A stretch of 64,000 nucleotides of DNA from Flavobacterium terrae (GCF_900142035.1 NZ_FQZI01000002.1:310001-374000); one strand, 5' to 3'; shown: positions 43,310-53,063, numbered from the stretch's first letter. The notes: a model not told the origin generated them from the sequence alone. Program-made: numbers and translations.

Positions 43310-45010
43310 ATGACAGCATTACAGTGGTTTATATTTTTCTTAGTAGTTCAAATCATTCATGGATTAGGAACATGGAAACTATATGAAAAAGCAGGTAGAA
43401 AATCATGGGAAGCTTTTATTCCTGTTTACAATTCAATTGTATTGATGAAAATAATAAACAGACCTACTTGGTGGACTGCTTTATTATTTATTCCAATTAT
43501 AAACCTAATTATGTTCATTGTTGTTTGGGTGGAAACACTACGCAGTTTTGGTAAAAATTCAACAAAAGATACACTTTTAGGGGTTCTTACTTTAGGTTTT
43601 TACATATACTACGTCAACTATTTTGAAAATGTAGAATACATCAAAGACAGAAGTTTAGTGGCTAAAACTCAAGTTGGCGATACTATAAGCTCTTTATTGT
43701 ATGCAATTGTTGTAGCAACCCTAGTGCATACTTATGTAATGCAACCTTTTACGATTCCTACTTCATCATTAGAAAAAACACTATTAGTTGGGGATTTCTT
43801 ATTTGTGAGTAAATTTCACTACGGAGCTAGAACACCTAAAACCGCAGTGGCTTTACCAATGGTTCACGATAGTTTATTAGTAGTTAAAGAAAAATCATAT
43901 TTAAGCTGGCCGCAATTACCGTCTTTCCGTTTTCCAGGAATCCAAAGTATAAAAAGAAATGACATTGTTGTCTTCAATTGGCCAATAGACACTGTATATT
44001 TCTTTAGAGATGCTTCTCATAGACATATTGACAAACCATTAGACAAACGTTCTAATTATGTAAAAAGATGTGTTGGTTTGCCTGGTGATAATTTATCTAT
44101 AAAAAATGGCGATATTTTTATAAACAATAAAAAACAAACTTATTCTGACAGAACCAAACTTCAGTTTATTTACAAAGTTAAATCGAAAAACGGTGTATCT
44201 ACAGAGTTAATAAAAGAGTCAGGTTCAACTGAATTTAGCAGAACATATATAGCATATTTTGAAAGCCAAGAGCAAATTGACGCTATTATCCCTTTTGTTA
44301 AGAGTTCTTATTCTAATCCTGACAAATCAGCAACTTTAATCACAGAAAGCAATGGCATTCCTGATAATGTAGCAATCGCATTATCATTAAATATCAAAGA
44401 AATATATCCTCTAGAAAGAGAAGCAAATCTCACTTTTGAAGGAGCAGAAAAAATAAAAAAATCTGGACTTGTTGATTCAATTGAAAAAATAATTCTTCCA
44501 AAAGAAAGTCAAAGTCATTCTATGTTTCCTCACAATAATGATTGGTCTTTAGATAATTTTGGTCCAATCTATATCCCGGAAGCTAACAAAACAGTTGTTT
44601 TAAACAAAGAAACCCTTCCTTTCTACAAACGTCTTATAACAGTTTATGAAGGCAATAAATTAGAGGAAAAATGGGGAAAAATCTATATTAACGACAAAGA
44701 AGCTACAAACTACACTTTTAAACAAGATTATTACTGGATGATGGGAGATAACCGTCATAACTCAGAAGACAGTCGTTACTGGGGATTTGTACCTTTTGAT
44801 CATGTTGTGGGTAAACCAGTTTTTATCTGGTGGAGTGTTGATCCTAACGTTCCATGGAGCAAAGCTATCGATAAAGTGCGTTGGGATAGATTATTTTGTA
44901 CTGTGGGAGGTGATGGACAACCAACATCATATTTCAAATATTTCTTGATTGCACTTGTATTGTGGTTTGGTTACGATTTTTACAAAAGAAAAAAAGCTAA
45001 AAAAGCATAA
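43310..45010 (+). CDS. lepB: Signal peptidase I, enlarged form with N-terminal membrane domain
   Basis: 566 residues, much longer than the ~320 of E. coli LepB. Residues ~1-110 form a separate helical membrane domain of DUF5684 type (WFIFFLVVQIIHGLGTW, ALLFIPIINLIMFIVVW). The S26 protease follows: catalytic Ser in PTSSLEKTL near 151, Lys in NYVKRCVGLPGD near 252, a large ~170-residue insertion, then MMGDNRHNSEDSRYWG near 483, and a C-terminal helix. It removes signal peptides in the periplasm. Ends with a terminator at 45019-45052. Confidence 0.92.
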   Translation: MTALQWFIFFLVVQIIHGLGTWKLYEKAGRKSWEAFIPVYNSIVLMKIINRPTWWTALLFIPIINLIMFIVVWVETLRSFGKNSTKDTLLGVLTLGFYIYYVNYFENVEYIKDRSLVAKTQVGDTISSLLYAIVVATLVHTYVMQPFTIPTSSLEKTLLVGDFLFVSKFHYGARTPKTAVALPMVHDSLLVVKEKSYLSWPQLPSFRFPGIQSIKRNDIVVFNWPIDTVYFFRDASHRHIDKPLDKRSNYVKRCVGLPGDNLSIKNGDIFINNKKQTYSDRTKLQFIYKVKSKNGVSTELIKESGSTEFSRTYIAYFESQEQIDAIIPFVKSSYSNPDKSATLITESNGIPDNVAIALSLNIKEIYPLEREANLTFEGAEKIKKSGLVDSIEKIILPKESQSHSMFPHNNDWSLDNFGPIYIPEANKTVVLNKETLPFYKRLITVYEGNKLEEKWGKIYINDKEATNYTFKQDYYWMMGDNRHNSEDSRYWGFVPFDHVVGKPVFIWWSVDPNVPWSKAIDKVRWDRLFCTVGGDGQPTSYFKYFLIALVLWFGYDFYKRKKAKKA

Positions 45011-45018
45011 TATAAAAC

Positions 45019-45052
45019 AATGCTAAATCAGTAAAATGGTTTAGCATTTTTT
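45019..45052 (+). terminator. Terminator after lepB
   Basis: Stem AATGCTAAA (45019-45027) with TTTAGCATT (45040-45048) around a 12-base loop, then a T run. It separates lepB from wbqC. Confidence 0.8.
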
Positions 45053-45064
45053 AAATAATTCGCA

Positions 45065-45676
45065 ATGGACATTTTAATACATCCTACCTACTTTCCTTCA
45101 ATAAGTCATTTCGTGGCAATCATTAAAGCTAATTCTGTTACATTTGAAATGGAAGACAACTTTCAAAAACAAACCAACAGAAATAGGATGTATATTTATA
45201 GTCCAAATGGAATTCAGCTTTTAAACATTCCTATAAAACATTCTAAAGAAATACACCAAAAAACTAAAGATGTTCGTTTAGAAACCGCATTCGATTGGCA
45301 AAAACAGCACTTTAAATCATTAGAAGCAGCTTACAGAACTTCACCTTTCTTTGAATATTATGAAGATGCCATCGCGCCTATATTCACAAAAAAACATACT
45401 TTTTTAATGGATCTTAATTTCGAAACTATTGAAATTGTAAAAAAATGTCTAGGTCTTACTTTTGAAGCAAACAAAACCATTGAATATTTTCACGAAGTTC
45501 CATCATTTGATGATTACAGAATTTTAGCAAATGGAAAAAAAGACAATTCTAATTTTGATGAATATACTCAAGTTTTTGAAGAAAAGCATGGCTACATTAA
45601 CAATCTAAGCATTTTAGATTTGTTATTTAATGAAGGTCGTTATGCCTTAGAATATTTAAAAAAACAATCTATTTAA
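45065..45676 (+). CDS. WbqC family protein
   Basis: 203 residues. The start IHPTYFPSISHFVAIIKANSVTFEMEDNFQKQTNRNRMYI matches the WbqC family, with LETAFDWQKQHFKSLEAAYRTSPFFEYYED as the conserved core. WbqC-like proteins are linked to sugar or polysaccharide biosynthesis in some genomes but have no proven activity. Convergent with the EEP gene; the stop codons overlap by 4 bases. Confidence 0.82.
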   Translation: MDILIHPTYFPSISHFVAIIKANSVTFEMEDNFQKQTNRNRMYIYSPNGIQLLNIPIKHSKEIHQKTKDVRLETAFDWQKQHFKSLEAAYRTSPFFEYYEDAIAPIFTKKHTFLMDLNFETIEIVKKCLGLTFEANKTIEYFHEVPSFDDYRILANGKKDNSNFDEYTQVFEEKHGYINNLSILDLLFNEGRYALEYLKKQSI

Positions 45677-46731
45677 TTCTTTAGTTCTACTCTTGCCATT
45701 ACAGGCAGGTGATCAGAATTAATGAATTCAGGGAAGTTTGTAAAACTCTTAACTGTCATTCTTGGATCTGCAAAAATATAGTCAATACGAGCAGGATAAT
45801 ACTTAAAATTATAGGTTTGACCAAAGCCTTTACCAGCTTCCTCAAAACCATCTTGCAAATCGCCTTTGATTACTCTATATACATAGGAAAAAGCACTGTT
45901 ATTCATATCCCCACAAACAACTAATGGAAGTTTTGATGTCTTTTTGTGCTCCATTATTATTTCGGCTTGTTGCTGTTGCTTTTTGAAAGCTTCACTAATG
46001 CGCTTAAAAAGCATTTGTGATTTTTCTTGATTAATTCCTTCTACATTTTCAGACATTTCATTCACATCTGGTGAAATTTTTATAGACTCTAAATGAATAT
46101 TATAAATTCTAACAATATCTTTTCCCACTTTAATATCAGCAAATATCGCATCATTATTAGAATTAGGAAATTCAATTTTACCTTCTTCTACAATAGGGAA
46201 TTTTGAAAAAATAGCATTACCTGATTTTATCTGATCCCCTTTCATAAAAATGGCACGATAAGGATAAATTTTTAAATCAATTTTTGCAGATGCTGATGTA
46301 GAATATTCCTGAATACAAAGCACATCAGGATTATTTTCATTAACAAATTTCAAAATATCTTGAGCGACATCATCTCGAGGAATCCAATTAAAAAGATTAA
46401 GTAATCGGACATTGTAAGTCATCACCACAAAATCCTTATCAGACACTTCTTTTTCTATAGATGAAAATTTATAAAACTTATTGATAAAAGTTATTCCCAA
46501 AAGTAAAACTAAACCTGACAAAAACATTTGCTTTTTAAACTGCAAACACCAATAGGCAAAAAACAAAGCATTAACAATCAAAAATAAGGGCAAAATAAGT
46601 GTTAAAACTGACAATAAGGGAAACCACTTAGGTGCTAAAAAAGGAAGCACATAAGCGAGGAAAGTCAATATAGTCAACACAATATTGAGAAAAAATATAA
46701 TTTTATTAAACCACGAAAGGTTTTTCATCAT
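45673..46731 (-). CDS. Membrane-anchored endonuclease/exonuclease/phosphatase family protein
   Basis: 352 residues. Three N-terminal membrane helices (residues ~8-80) precede an EEP domain with VMTYNVRLLN, DVLCIQEYS (metal Glu), VVCGDMNNSAFS (Asp-Asn) and NSDHLPVMARV (Asp-His). The fold includes nucleases, inositol phosphatases and sphingomyelinases; membrane anchoring argues for an extracytoplasmic substrate. Two start Met codons (46731, 46728) are equivalent. Confidence 0.87.
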   Translation of the reverse strand: MMKNLSWFNKIIFFLNIVLTILTFLAYVLPFLAPKWFPLLSVLTLILPLFLIVNALFFAYWCLQFKKQMFLSGLVLLLGITFINKFYKFSSIEKEVSDKDFVVMTYNVRLLNLFNWIPRDDVAQDILKFVNENNPDVLCIQEYSTSASAKIDLKIYPYRAIFMKGDQIKSGNAIFSKFPIVEEGKIEFPNSNNDAIFADIKVGKDIVRIYNIHLESIKISPDVNEMSENVEGINQEKSQMLFKRISEAFKKQQQQAEIIMEHKKTSKLPLVVCGDMNNSAFSYVYRVIKGDLQDGFEEAGKGFGQTYNFKYYPARIDYIFADPRMTVKSFTNFPEFINSDHLPVMARVELKN

Positions 46732-46764
46732 AACTTATCTAGTTCAAAATCAACTTAAACAAAT

Positions 46765-47649
46765 TCACTTTCCAGCTCTAAACAAGAAATCTTTTTCTTC
46801 TTTAGTAAGACTGTCATATCCTGACTGACTTATTTTATCTAAAATTTCATCTATTTGCTGTTGCGTTTTGTCTTTAATTACTACTCTGCTTGTTGTTTTT
46901 GTAGGATTACTAGATTTGGGATTTTTATGAATTTTCTTAAATGGGGCCGATTTTTTTGGTGAAAATAGATTTGCAAAGAAATCTAAAAGAGAATTAAATC
47001 CAGAGGTTAAATCAGTTCCAGCTTGCAATGCTTTTATAAATACAAACCCGAAAACTGCTCCTCCTATATGTGCTAAATGTCCTCCTGTATTTTCTAGAGG
47101 TAATTGAATTAAATCTAGTACTAAAAAAACAACAGCAATGTGCCAAAGTTTCACATTCCCTATAAGTAACAACCTTATATTCATGTATGGGCTATATGTT
47201 GTTGTGGCAACCAATATTGCCATTACAGATGCAGAAGCACCTACTAACAGGGTACTTTGATTTTGCAACAAAGGAAAAACAAAATACGACAATAAATACA
47301 ATACTCCTCCAAATAGACCTCCTAATACATACAATGCAAATAATTGCTTTTGAGTAAAGAAAGTCACAAATAATTTACCGCAAAAATTAAGCATAATCAT
47401 ATTAAATAGAATATGCATAAAACCTGAATGAAAGAAAGAATACGAAACAATCGTCCAAGGTTTAATCAGGAAACTACTAAAATTTGAAGGCAATCCAACC
47501 AAATTATAATAGTTGAACTGTACATTAAAAAGTCTTAATAAAGCAACTGCAACACTAGGAATAGTAAATAACAATATGTTCCAAAATATTAATTTGGTGG
47601 TCATATCCCCTATTCTATATTCTAATTTAAAATCGTTTATTAAACTCAT
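46765..47649 (-). CDS. Rhomboid family intramembrane serine protease
   Basis: 294 residues with six or seven membrane helices. Catalytic Ser in LLVGASASVMAIL near 135, His in GGHLAHIGGAVFG near 190, and the HILFNMIMLNFCG helix with its conserved His. The C-terminal ~70 residues are a cytoplasmic Lys/Ser-rich tail with IDEILDKISQSGYDSLTKEEKDFLF. Rhomboids cut membrane proteins within the bilayer. It is one of two tandem rhomboids downstream of mutL. Confidence 0.88.
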   Translation of the reverse strand: MSLINDFKLEYRIGDMTTKLIFWNILLFTIPSVAVALLRLFNVQFNYYNLVGLPSNFSSFLIKPWTIVSYSFFHSGFMHILFNMIMLNFCGKLFVTFFTQKQLFALYVLGGLFGGVLYLLSYFVFPLLQNQSTLLVGASASVMAILVATTTYSPYMNIRLLLIGNVKLWHIAVVFLVLDLIQLPLENTGGHLAHIGGAVFGFVFIKALQAGTDLTSGFNSLLDFFANLFSPKKSAPFKKIHKNPKSSNPTKTTSRVVIKDKTQQQIDEILDKISQSGYDSLTKEEKDFLFRAGK

Positions 47650-47680
47650 TTAAGTAACAATGATATACAATTATAATAAA

Positions 47681-48427
47681 TTAATTCCAACGACGGTCAT
47701 TAAATGAATTTTTCTTCCAATACCACATCATAATAAAACCAACTATGGCTCCACCTATATGTGCAAAATGAGCAATCCCCGTACCTCCTCCAAATATGGA
47801 CCCTCCTTTAACTCCTAAAAATAAATCAATAGCTAATAAACCTGGCACAAAATACTTTGCTTTAATAGGAATTGGAATAAACATAAGTGCTAATTCAGCA
47901 TTAGGAAACATAAATGCAAATGCAGTTAGCAAACCATAAATGGCCCCTGAAGCTCCCACTGCTGGAACTATGTAAGCAGAAATAAATTCAGTAAAATCAT
48001 TTTTGGTTAAAATTTGTTCCCAATTTAAGTTATACTGTCCTTCTTTAAGCAAGTTCATAATATCATCAACTTTTTCTCCGTTAGCAACCAATGTTTCTAA
48101 ACCAGAATGAAAGTTGTAATAGTTCACCAAACTATGTAGCAATGCAGCTCCAAAACCACATGAAAGATAAAAGAATAAAAACTTTTTACTTCCCCAAAAG
48201 TGTTCTAATGCAGAACCAAAAGAATACAAAGCAAACATATTGAAAAAAATATGTGCTATGTTTCCATGCATAAACATATGTGTTAAGGGTTGCCAAACTC
48301 TAAAAGCACTGCTTTCAAAATAATGAAGCGAAAGCAACTGTTCAGCTTGTGGCACAAATTGAGTTCCAACAAAGAAAATAATATTAATTATTAACAACTG
48401 TTTTACTGTTGGTGTTATTTGTATCAT
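47681..48427 (-). CDS. Rhomboid family intramembrane serine protease
   Basis: 248 residues. AVGASGAIYGLLTAF carries the nucleophile Ser, HFAHIGGAIVGF the catalytic His, and HMFMHGNIAHIFFNMFALYSFG the conserved helix 2. A ~60-residue insertion lies between helices 3 and 4 (residues ~90-135). Its start overlaps the mutL stop by 4 bases, so the three genes probably form an operon. Confidence 0.9.
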   Translation of the reverse strand: MIQITPTVKQLLIINIIFFVGTQFVPQAEQLLSLHYFESSAFRVWQPLTHMFMHGNIAHIFFNMFALYSFGSALEHFWGSKKFLFFYLSCGFGAALLHSLVNYYNFHSGLETLVANGEKVDDIMNLLKEGQYNLNWEQILTKNDFTEFISAYIVPAVGASGAIYGLLTAFAFMFPNAELALMFIPIPIKAKYFVPGLLAIDLFLGVKGGSIFGGGTGIAHFAHIGGAIVGFIMMWYWKKNSFNDRRWN

Positions 48428-50274
48428 ACACTAAATTTTTTATCTAAATCTTCAACACTTATAGTGATGAAGGTTGGTTTATTAAAAGGCGAAACAGAGT
48501 TTTCTTTACATGCAAATAAATTGTTTACCAAGTTTTCTTGAGCAGCTTCAGTCAAAATGGCTCCTGTTTTAACTGCTAAACTCTTAGCCATAGACTTTGC
48601 CATACTGTCTATTTGACTAAAACTACTTTCTGGAATTTCGTCTTGTAAATCAGCCACTAGTTGTTCAAGAACAATCGAAGCTTCACTCTCAGAAACAGTA
48701 ACCGGTAATCCTGAAATCACAACAGAATCCTGTCCTATTGCATCAAATATAAAACCTGTATTTTCAAGTGATGGTCTTAATTCATTAATAAGACTCATTT
48801 CATTACCTGAGAAATACAATGTAATAGGAAACAATAATTGTTGGCTATTCGCATGATGAACAGTAATGTTAGTTAAAAACTGCTCATACAAAACTCTTTG
48901 ATGTGCTCTTTGCTGATCAATTATTAACATGCCAGATTTTATTGGGCTAACAATATACTTTTTATGAATTTGATAAGTAACAGTTTTAGGCTTTTCTACT
49001 TCAGAATCCGCAAACAATGAGTTAATCGTTACTTCAGACTCAAAATGCATTTCTTGAGGCTCAAAAGTATCCTTTAAACCTACATACAAACTTTCCCACG
49101 ACTGTGTTTCTTTTTTTGGCTTATAACCACCAGAACTAAAATTACTTGTGGTAGTTTTCTTTTCTTGCTCAAAAGGATTAAAAGTACTATCTACCTGAAT
49201 GGTAGGAAAATCGACTTCTTTATTTTGAAAACTATAAGGCGTATCTAAAGTAGCATCTCTTTCGAAATCCAAGACCGGCGCAACATTAAATTGTCCCAAA
49301 CTATGTTTTACTGCAGAGCGCAAAATGGCATACAATGCATGCTCATCGTCAAATTTTATTTCAGTTTTTGTTGGATGAATATTAATATCTATGGTATGCG
49401 GAGGCACACTTAAATACAAGAAATAACTTGGCTGAGCGCCATCACGTAATAATCCTTCATAAGCAGCCATTATCGCATGATGCAAATAGCCGCTTTTAAT
49501 AAAACGATCATTAACAAAGAAAAACTGTTCTCCTTTATTTTTTTTGGCGAACTCAGGTTTTCCTATAAATCCATCAATAGTTACAATTTCTGTATTCTCT
49601 TGAACAGGAACTAACTTTTCATTCGTTTTTCCTGAAAAAATATTCACTATACGTTGACGTAAATTGGATTGCGGTAAGTTAAACAACTCGCTTCCATTAT
49701 GATACATCGTAAAATGAATGTTCGAATGTGCTAAAACTACTCTTTGAAATTCATCAATAATATGACGAAGCTCAACTACATCAGACTTTAAGAAATTTCT
49801 GCGTGCCGGTATATTGAAAAATAAGTTTTTTACTGAAAATGAAGTCCCTTTGGGTAAAACAGAAGGCTCTTGCGAAGTGAATTTACTTCCTTCAATAACA
49901 AGATGTGTTCCTAATTCGTCCTGATCTTGCTTTGTTTTTAATTCAACATGTGCAATTGCCGCAATTGAAGCTAGTGCTTCACCACGAAAACCTTTGGTAT
50001 GTAAATCAAATAAATCCTCTGCTTTTCTTATTTTAGAAGTTGCATGGCGCTCAAAACACAATCGAGCATCGGTAACATTCATCCCTTTTCCGTTATCTAT
50101 AACTTGAATAAGTGTTTTACCAGCATCTTTACAAATAAGCTTGATATCTGTTGCACCAGCGTCAATGGCATTTTCCAACAACTCTTTAACTACAGATGCA
50201 GGACGTTGCACCACTTCGCCAGCAGCAATTTGGTTAGCAACATGATCAGGAAGTAATTGGATTATACTTGACAT
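48424..50274 (-). CDS. mutL: DNA mismatch repair protein MutL
   Basis: 616 residues. N-terminal GHKL ATPase: IAAGEVVQRPASVVKELLENAIDAGAT, IDNGKGM, RHATSKI and FRGEALASIAA, then the S5-like domain (NIHPTKTEIKF). A Ser/Thr-rich linker (~335-425) leads to the C-terminal dimerisation domain, where the endonuclease motif DMHAAHERI/DQHAA is replaced by IIDQQRAHQRVLYEQ; Bacteroidota MutL proteins commonly look like this. It links MutS recognition to strand repair. Confidence 0.95.
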   Translation of the reverse strand: MSSIIQLLPDHVANQIAAGEVVQRPASVVKELLENAIDAGATDIKLICKDAGKTLIQVIDNGKGMNVTDARLCFERHATSKIRKAEDLFDLHTKGFRGEALASIAAIAHVELKTKQDQDELGTHLVIEGSKFTSQEPSVLPKGTSFSVKNLFFNIPARRNFLKSDVVELRHIIDEFQRVVLAHSNIHFTMYHNGSELFNLPQSNLRQRIVNIFSGKTNEKLVPVQENTEIVTIDGFIGKPEFAKKNKGEQFFFVNDRFIKSGYLHHAIMAAYEGLLRDGAQPSYFLYLSVPPHTIDINIHPTKTEIKFDDEHALYAILRSAVKHSLGQFNVAPVLDFERDATLDTPYSFQNKEVDFPTIQVDSTFNPFEQEKKTTTSNFSSGGYKPKKETQSWESLYVGLKDTFEPQEMHFESEVTINSLFADSEVEKPKTVTYQIHKKYIVSPIKSGMLIIDQQRAHQRVLYEQFLTNITVHHANSQQLLFPITLYFSGNEMSLINELRPSLENTGFIFDAIGQDSVVISGLPVTVSESEASIVLEQLVADLQDEIPESSFSQIDSMAKSMAKSLAVKTGAILTEAAQENLVNNLFACKENSVSPFNKPTFITISVEDLDKKFSV

Positions 50275-50383
50275 TGAAAAATTTAATCTTTTGAGTTATG
50301 AGCATGTTTAAAACTCATATAGGACAAATTTAAAGAAAACAAATGGGTTTTAATAGCCAATAAAATCTTAATTATTGACAAAA

Positions 50384-50439
50384 AATGTCATTCTGAATAA
50401 GGCTAAGTTTATACTCTACCTAGTACTCAGAACGACATT
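50384..50439. repeat. Imperfect inverted repeat in the mutL-ribH gap
   Basis: AATGTCATTCTGA (50384-50396) pairs with TCAGAACGACATT (50427-50439) with a single mismatch over 13 bases; the 30-base loop contains further AGG/CCT pairing. The arms resemble the TGTCATTCTGA-type palindromic repeats that occur in many genomes. It fills most of the 182-base gap, where I see no gene. Confidence 0.6.
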
Positions 50440-50456
50440 CATTAAAGCTTTTGTGC

Positions 50457-50945
50457 TTAAGCCTTTTTTCTTAAGTCAGCCATTTTAATTGCTGCGATGG
50501 CCGCTTCAGTCCCTTTATTACCGTGAACACCTCCACTTCTATCTATGGATTGTTGTTCATTGTTATCTGTTAACAAACAAAAAATAGTTGGAACATCTGT
50601 TTGAACATTCAAATCTTTTATTCCTTGTGTAACACCTTCACACACAAATTCAAAATGCATTGTTTCTCCTTTGATTACACAACCAATAGTAATAACACAA
50701 TCAACATTTTGAGTTTCAATCATTTTTTTAGCTCCGTAAATTAATTCGAAACCACCTGGAACATTCCAACGAACTATATTTTCTGGTAAAGCGCCACAAT
50801 CTAACAAAGCAGCTTCTGCACCATTATAAAGCCCTTCTGTGATTTTGTCGTTCCATTCTGAAACAACAATCCCAAACCGAAAATCTTTCGCGTTTGGGAT
50901 TGTATTTTTATCGTAATTTGATAAGTTTTTATTTGCTGTAGCCAT
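50457..50945 (-). CDS. ribH: 6,7-dimethyl-8-ribityllumazine synthase
   Basis: 162 residues. Conserved parts: FGIVVSEWNDKITEGLYNGA, VPGGFELIYGAKKM, TIGCVIKGETMHFEFVCEGVTQGI with the catalytic His, and GGVHGNKGTEAAIAAIKM at the end. It makes lumazine from the pyrimidine and butanone precursors in riboflavin synthesis and normally builds a 60-mer shell. No FMN riboswitch was seen upstream. Confidence 0.95.
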   Translation of the reverse strand: MATANKNLSNYDKNTIPNAKDFRFGIVVSEWNDKITEGLYNGAEAALLDCGALPENIVRWNVPGGFELIYGAKKMIETQNVDCVITIGCVIKGETMHFEFVCEGVTQGIKDLNVQTDVPTIFCLLTDNNEQQSIDRSGGVHGNKGTEAAIAAIKMADLRKKA

Positions 50946-50946
50946 C

Positions 50947-50979
50947 TAAAATTTAGAATTTAGAATTTAGAATTCAGAA
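50947..50979. repeat. Short tandem AT-rich repeat upstream of ribH
   Basis: Four consecutive units close to AATTTAGA lie just before the ribH start, in the 79-base gap to the TPR gene, followed by related AAATTTCTAA-type runs. The same style of sequence flanks the four-helix-bundle gene at 11 kb. Probably slipped-strand product; function unknown. Confidence 0.5.
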
Positions 50980-51024
50980 AAAAGATTAGAAATCTCTAAC
51001 CTTATATTTCTAATTTCTAACTTC

Positions 51025-51816
51025 TTATTGAGCTAATCCAATTAAAGCATCTACGTTCATTGCTTCTGGAGCATCTTCGTAGCTTTCTTTAATTTCTGTA
51101 AAATATTTTAAAGCATCTGCTTTTTTACCTGTTGACAAAGCAACTTGTCCCGCTTTCATTAAGAAACGTGGAGTTGTAACATCATTCTTAGCACTTTCAG
51201 CAGCCTTAACATAAAACTCTAATGCTTGCTCAGGTTTTTTTAATTCAGAATAAGCATCTCCTATCGCTCCAATTGCTAAAGCATTTGTAAACTCATCTTT
51301 AGTTTTAAATTCAGACAAATGATCAATCGCTTTTTGGAACTGCTTAGTATTCAAGAAAGACATACCTGCGTAGTACTGTGCTAAATTTCCTGCATCAGAA
51401 CTTCCGTGATTTTTAATAATATCTAAGAAACCTTGTTTTCCTTCACCTCCATTTAATGCTAAGTTGTATAATGAATCACTAGCTACAGGAGCATCAACTG
51501 CTTTTTGGAAATATTGTTGTGCTTGGAACATATCGCTAGCAGCTTCATTTTCTGCAGGTCCAGAAACAAATTTGCTGTATAACAAATATCCAGCAACCAC
51601 AAGAGCAATTCCTCCAACAACTGATAAAATAATGTTTTGATTTTTTGCAATGAACTCTTCCGTTTTTGAAGCTGTTTCATCTAACGTATTAAAAACCGTA
51701 GCTGTAGTACTGTCTTTTTCATCAATGTTAACTACTTCTTCAAGATCATTTACATTTTCTACTTTTTCAGCTTCAGGCTTTGGAGCTTTGTATCCTCTTT
51801 TATTGTAAGTTGCCAT
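51025..51816 (-). CDS. Tetratricopeptide repeat membrane protein
   Basis: 263 residues. The N-terminal ~60 residues are cytoplasmic and charged, one membrane helix follows (NIILSVVGGIALVVAGYLLYSKFV), then a periplasmic domain with TPR-like helices (AQYYAGMSFLNTKQFQKAIDHLSEFK, AIGDAYSELKKPEQALEFYVKAAE, MKAGQVALSTGKKADALKYFTEI). The topology resembles YfgM, a chaperone-associated TPR protein, but sequence alone does not prove it. It has a well-formed promoter at 51839-51867. Confidence 0.8.
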   Translation of the reverse strand: MATYNKRGYKAPKPEAEKVENVNDLEEVVNIDEKDSTTATVFNTLDETASKTEEFIAKNQNIILSVVGGIALVVAGYLLYSKFVSGPAENEAASDMFQAQQYFQKAVDAPVASDSLYNLALNGGEGKQGFLDIIKNHGSSDAGNLAQYYAGMSFLNTKQFQKAIDHLSEFKTKDEFTNALAIGAIGDAYSELKKPEQALEFYVKAAESAKNDVTTPRFLMKAGQVALSTGKKADALKYFTEIKESYEDAPEAMNVDALIGLAQ

Positions 51817-51838
51817 TTATATAAAAATTAGTGAGGTG

Positions 51839-51867
51839 CAAAAATAAAATTTTTATTGAAAAACAAA
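51839..51867 (-). promoter_or_regulatory. Bacteroidota-type promoter of the TPR gene
   Basis: On the minus strand a TTTG at 51864-51867 is followed after 17 bases by TATTTTTG at 51839-51846, matching the TTTG...TAnnTTTG consensus with correct spacing. The predicted transcript start is ~51833, giving a short leader before ATG 51816. Confidence 0.6.
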
Positions 51868-51955
51868 ACATCTTTAGCGATATTTTTAATATTTTGCAAA
51901 GCTTTTATAATAATGGTCTTTTTACTCACAATTCCGCTGTAATTTTCAGTTTTTC

Positions 51956-53035
51956 ATGCACTTAAAAAAAATCTCTCTTTTAAATTTTAAAAACTTCAGT
52001 GAAGCTAATTTTAATTTTGAGCATAAAATAAATTGTTTCGTAGGAAAAAACGGCGTAGGAAAAACAAATATCCTTGATGCAATTTTTCATTTAGCTTTTG
52101 GAAAAAGTTATTTCAACACCCTTTCTGTTCAAAATATAAAACATGGCGAAGAGTTTTTTGTCATCGACGGAGAGTTCGAAAAACAAAATCGCTCAGAACA
52201 AATTTTGTGTAGCCTAAAAAAAGGGCAAAAAAAAATCCTAAAAAGAAACGGAAAGCTTTACGAGAAATTTTCAGACCATTTAGGTTTTATTCCTCTAGTA
52301 ATAATTTCACCTACAGATGCTGATTTGATTCGAGAAGGGAGTGAAACCAGAAGAAGGTTTATTGATAGTGTTATCTCTCAGCTGGACAACGTTTATCTTC
52401 ATCAATTAATCAACTACCAAAAGATTTTACAGCAACGCAATGCTTTATTAAAATATTTCGCTGCTAACAGAGTATTTGATAATGAAACTTTGGAAATATA
52501 CAACGAGCAACTGGCTACTTTTGGAAGTACAATTTATGAAAAGCGTAAATCATTTCTAGAGGAATTCATTCCAATTTTTAATCATTATTATCAAGATATT
52601 TCAAACTCTTCTGAACAAGTACAATTAGTATACGAAAGCCAACTTGAAAGCCTTGATCTTTTATCACTATTACGCGAAAACATAAACAAAGACAAAGCAC
52701 TACAATACACCAGCGTAGGCATACACAAAGATGATTTATCTTTTGAAATTGAAAATCATTCTATCAAAAAATTTGGCTCTCAAGGACAGCAAAAATCCTT
52801 TCTGATTGCTCTAAAACTAGCTCAATTTGAATTTGTAAAAAAACAAAGCGGTGAAAAACCTATTTTGCTTTTTGACGACATTTTTGACAAACTTGATGAA
52901 ATGAGAGTATCTAAAATTGTAGCTATGGTCAACAATGAAAGTTTTGGCCAATTATTTATATCAGACACCCATCCAGAACGTACCGAAAGCATAGTAAAAC
53001 AGACGCATCAGAGTTATAAAATATTCAACATTTAA
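51956..53035 (+). CDS. recF: DNA replication/repair protein RecF
   Basis: 359 residues. Walker [10 protein letters not shown] at residues ~30-38, FGKSYFN, the [21 protein letters not shown] segment typical of RecF, the signature [15 protein letters not shown] and Walker [15 protein letters not shown]. It binds gapped DNA with RecO/RecR and loads RecA. Divergent from the TPR gene; 28 bases before the lipoprotein gene. Confidence 0.95.
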   Translation: MHLKKISLLNFKNFSEANFNFEHKINCFVGKNGVGKTNILDAIFHLAFGKSYFNTLSVQNIKHGEEFFVIDGEFEKQNRSEQILCSLKKGQKKILKRNGKLYEKFSDHLGFIPLVIISPTDADLIREGSETRRRFIDSVISQLDNVYLHQLINYQKILQQRNALLKYFAANRVFDNETLEIYNEQLATFGSTIYEKRKSFLEEFIPIFNHYYQDISNSSEQVQLVYESQLESLDLLSLLRENINKDKALQYTSVGIHKDDLSFEIENHSIKKFGSQGQQKSFLIALKLAQFEFVKKQSGEKPILLFDDIFDKLDEMRVSKIVAMVNNESFGQLFISDTHPERTESIVKQTHQSYKIFNI

Positions 53036-53063
53036 TTTATATCTTAGCATAAAATTTAACCTC

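Noticed and set aside
50947-51024. CRISPR-like repeat run
   Set aside because: Units are ~8 bases and contiguous, with no spacers.
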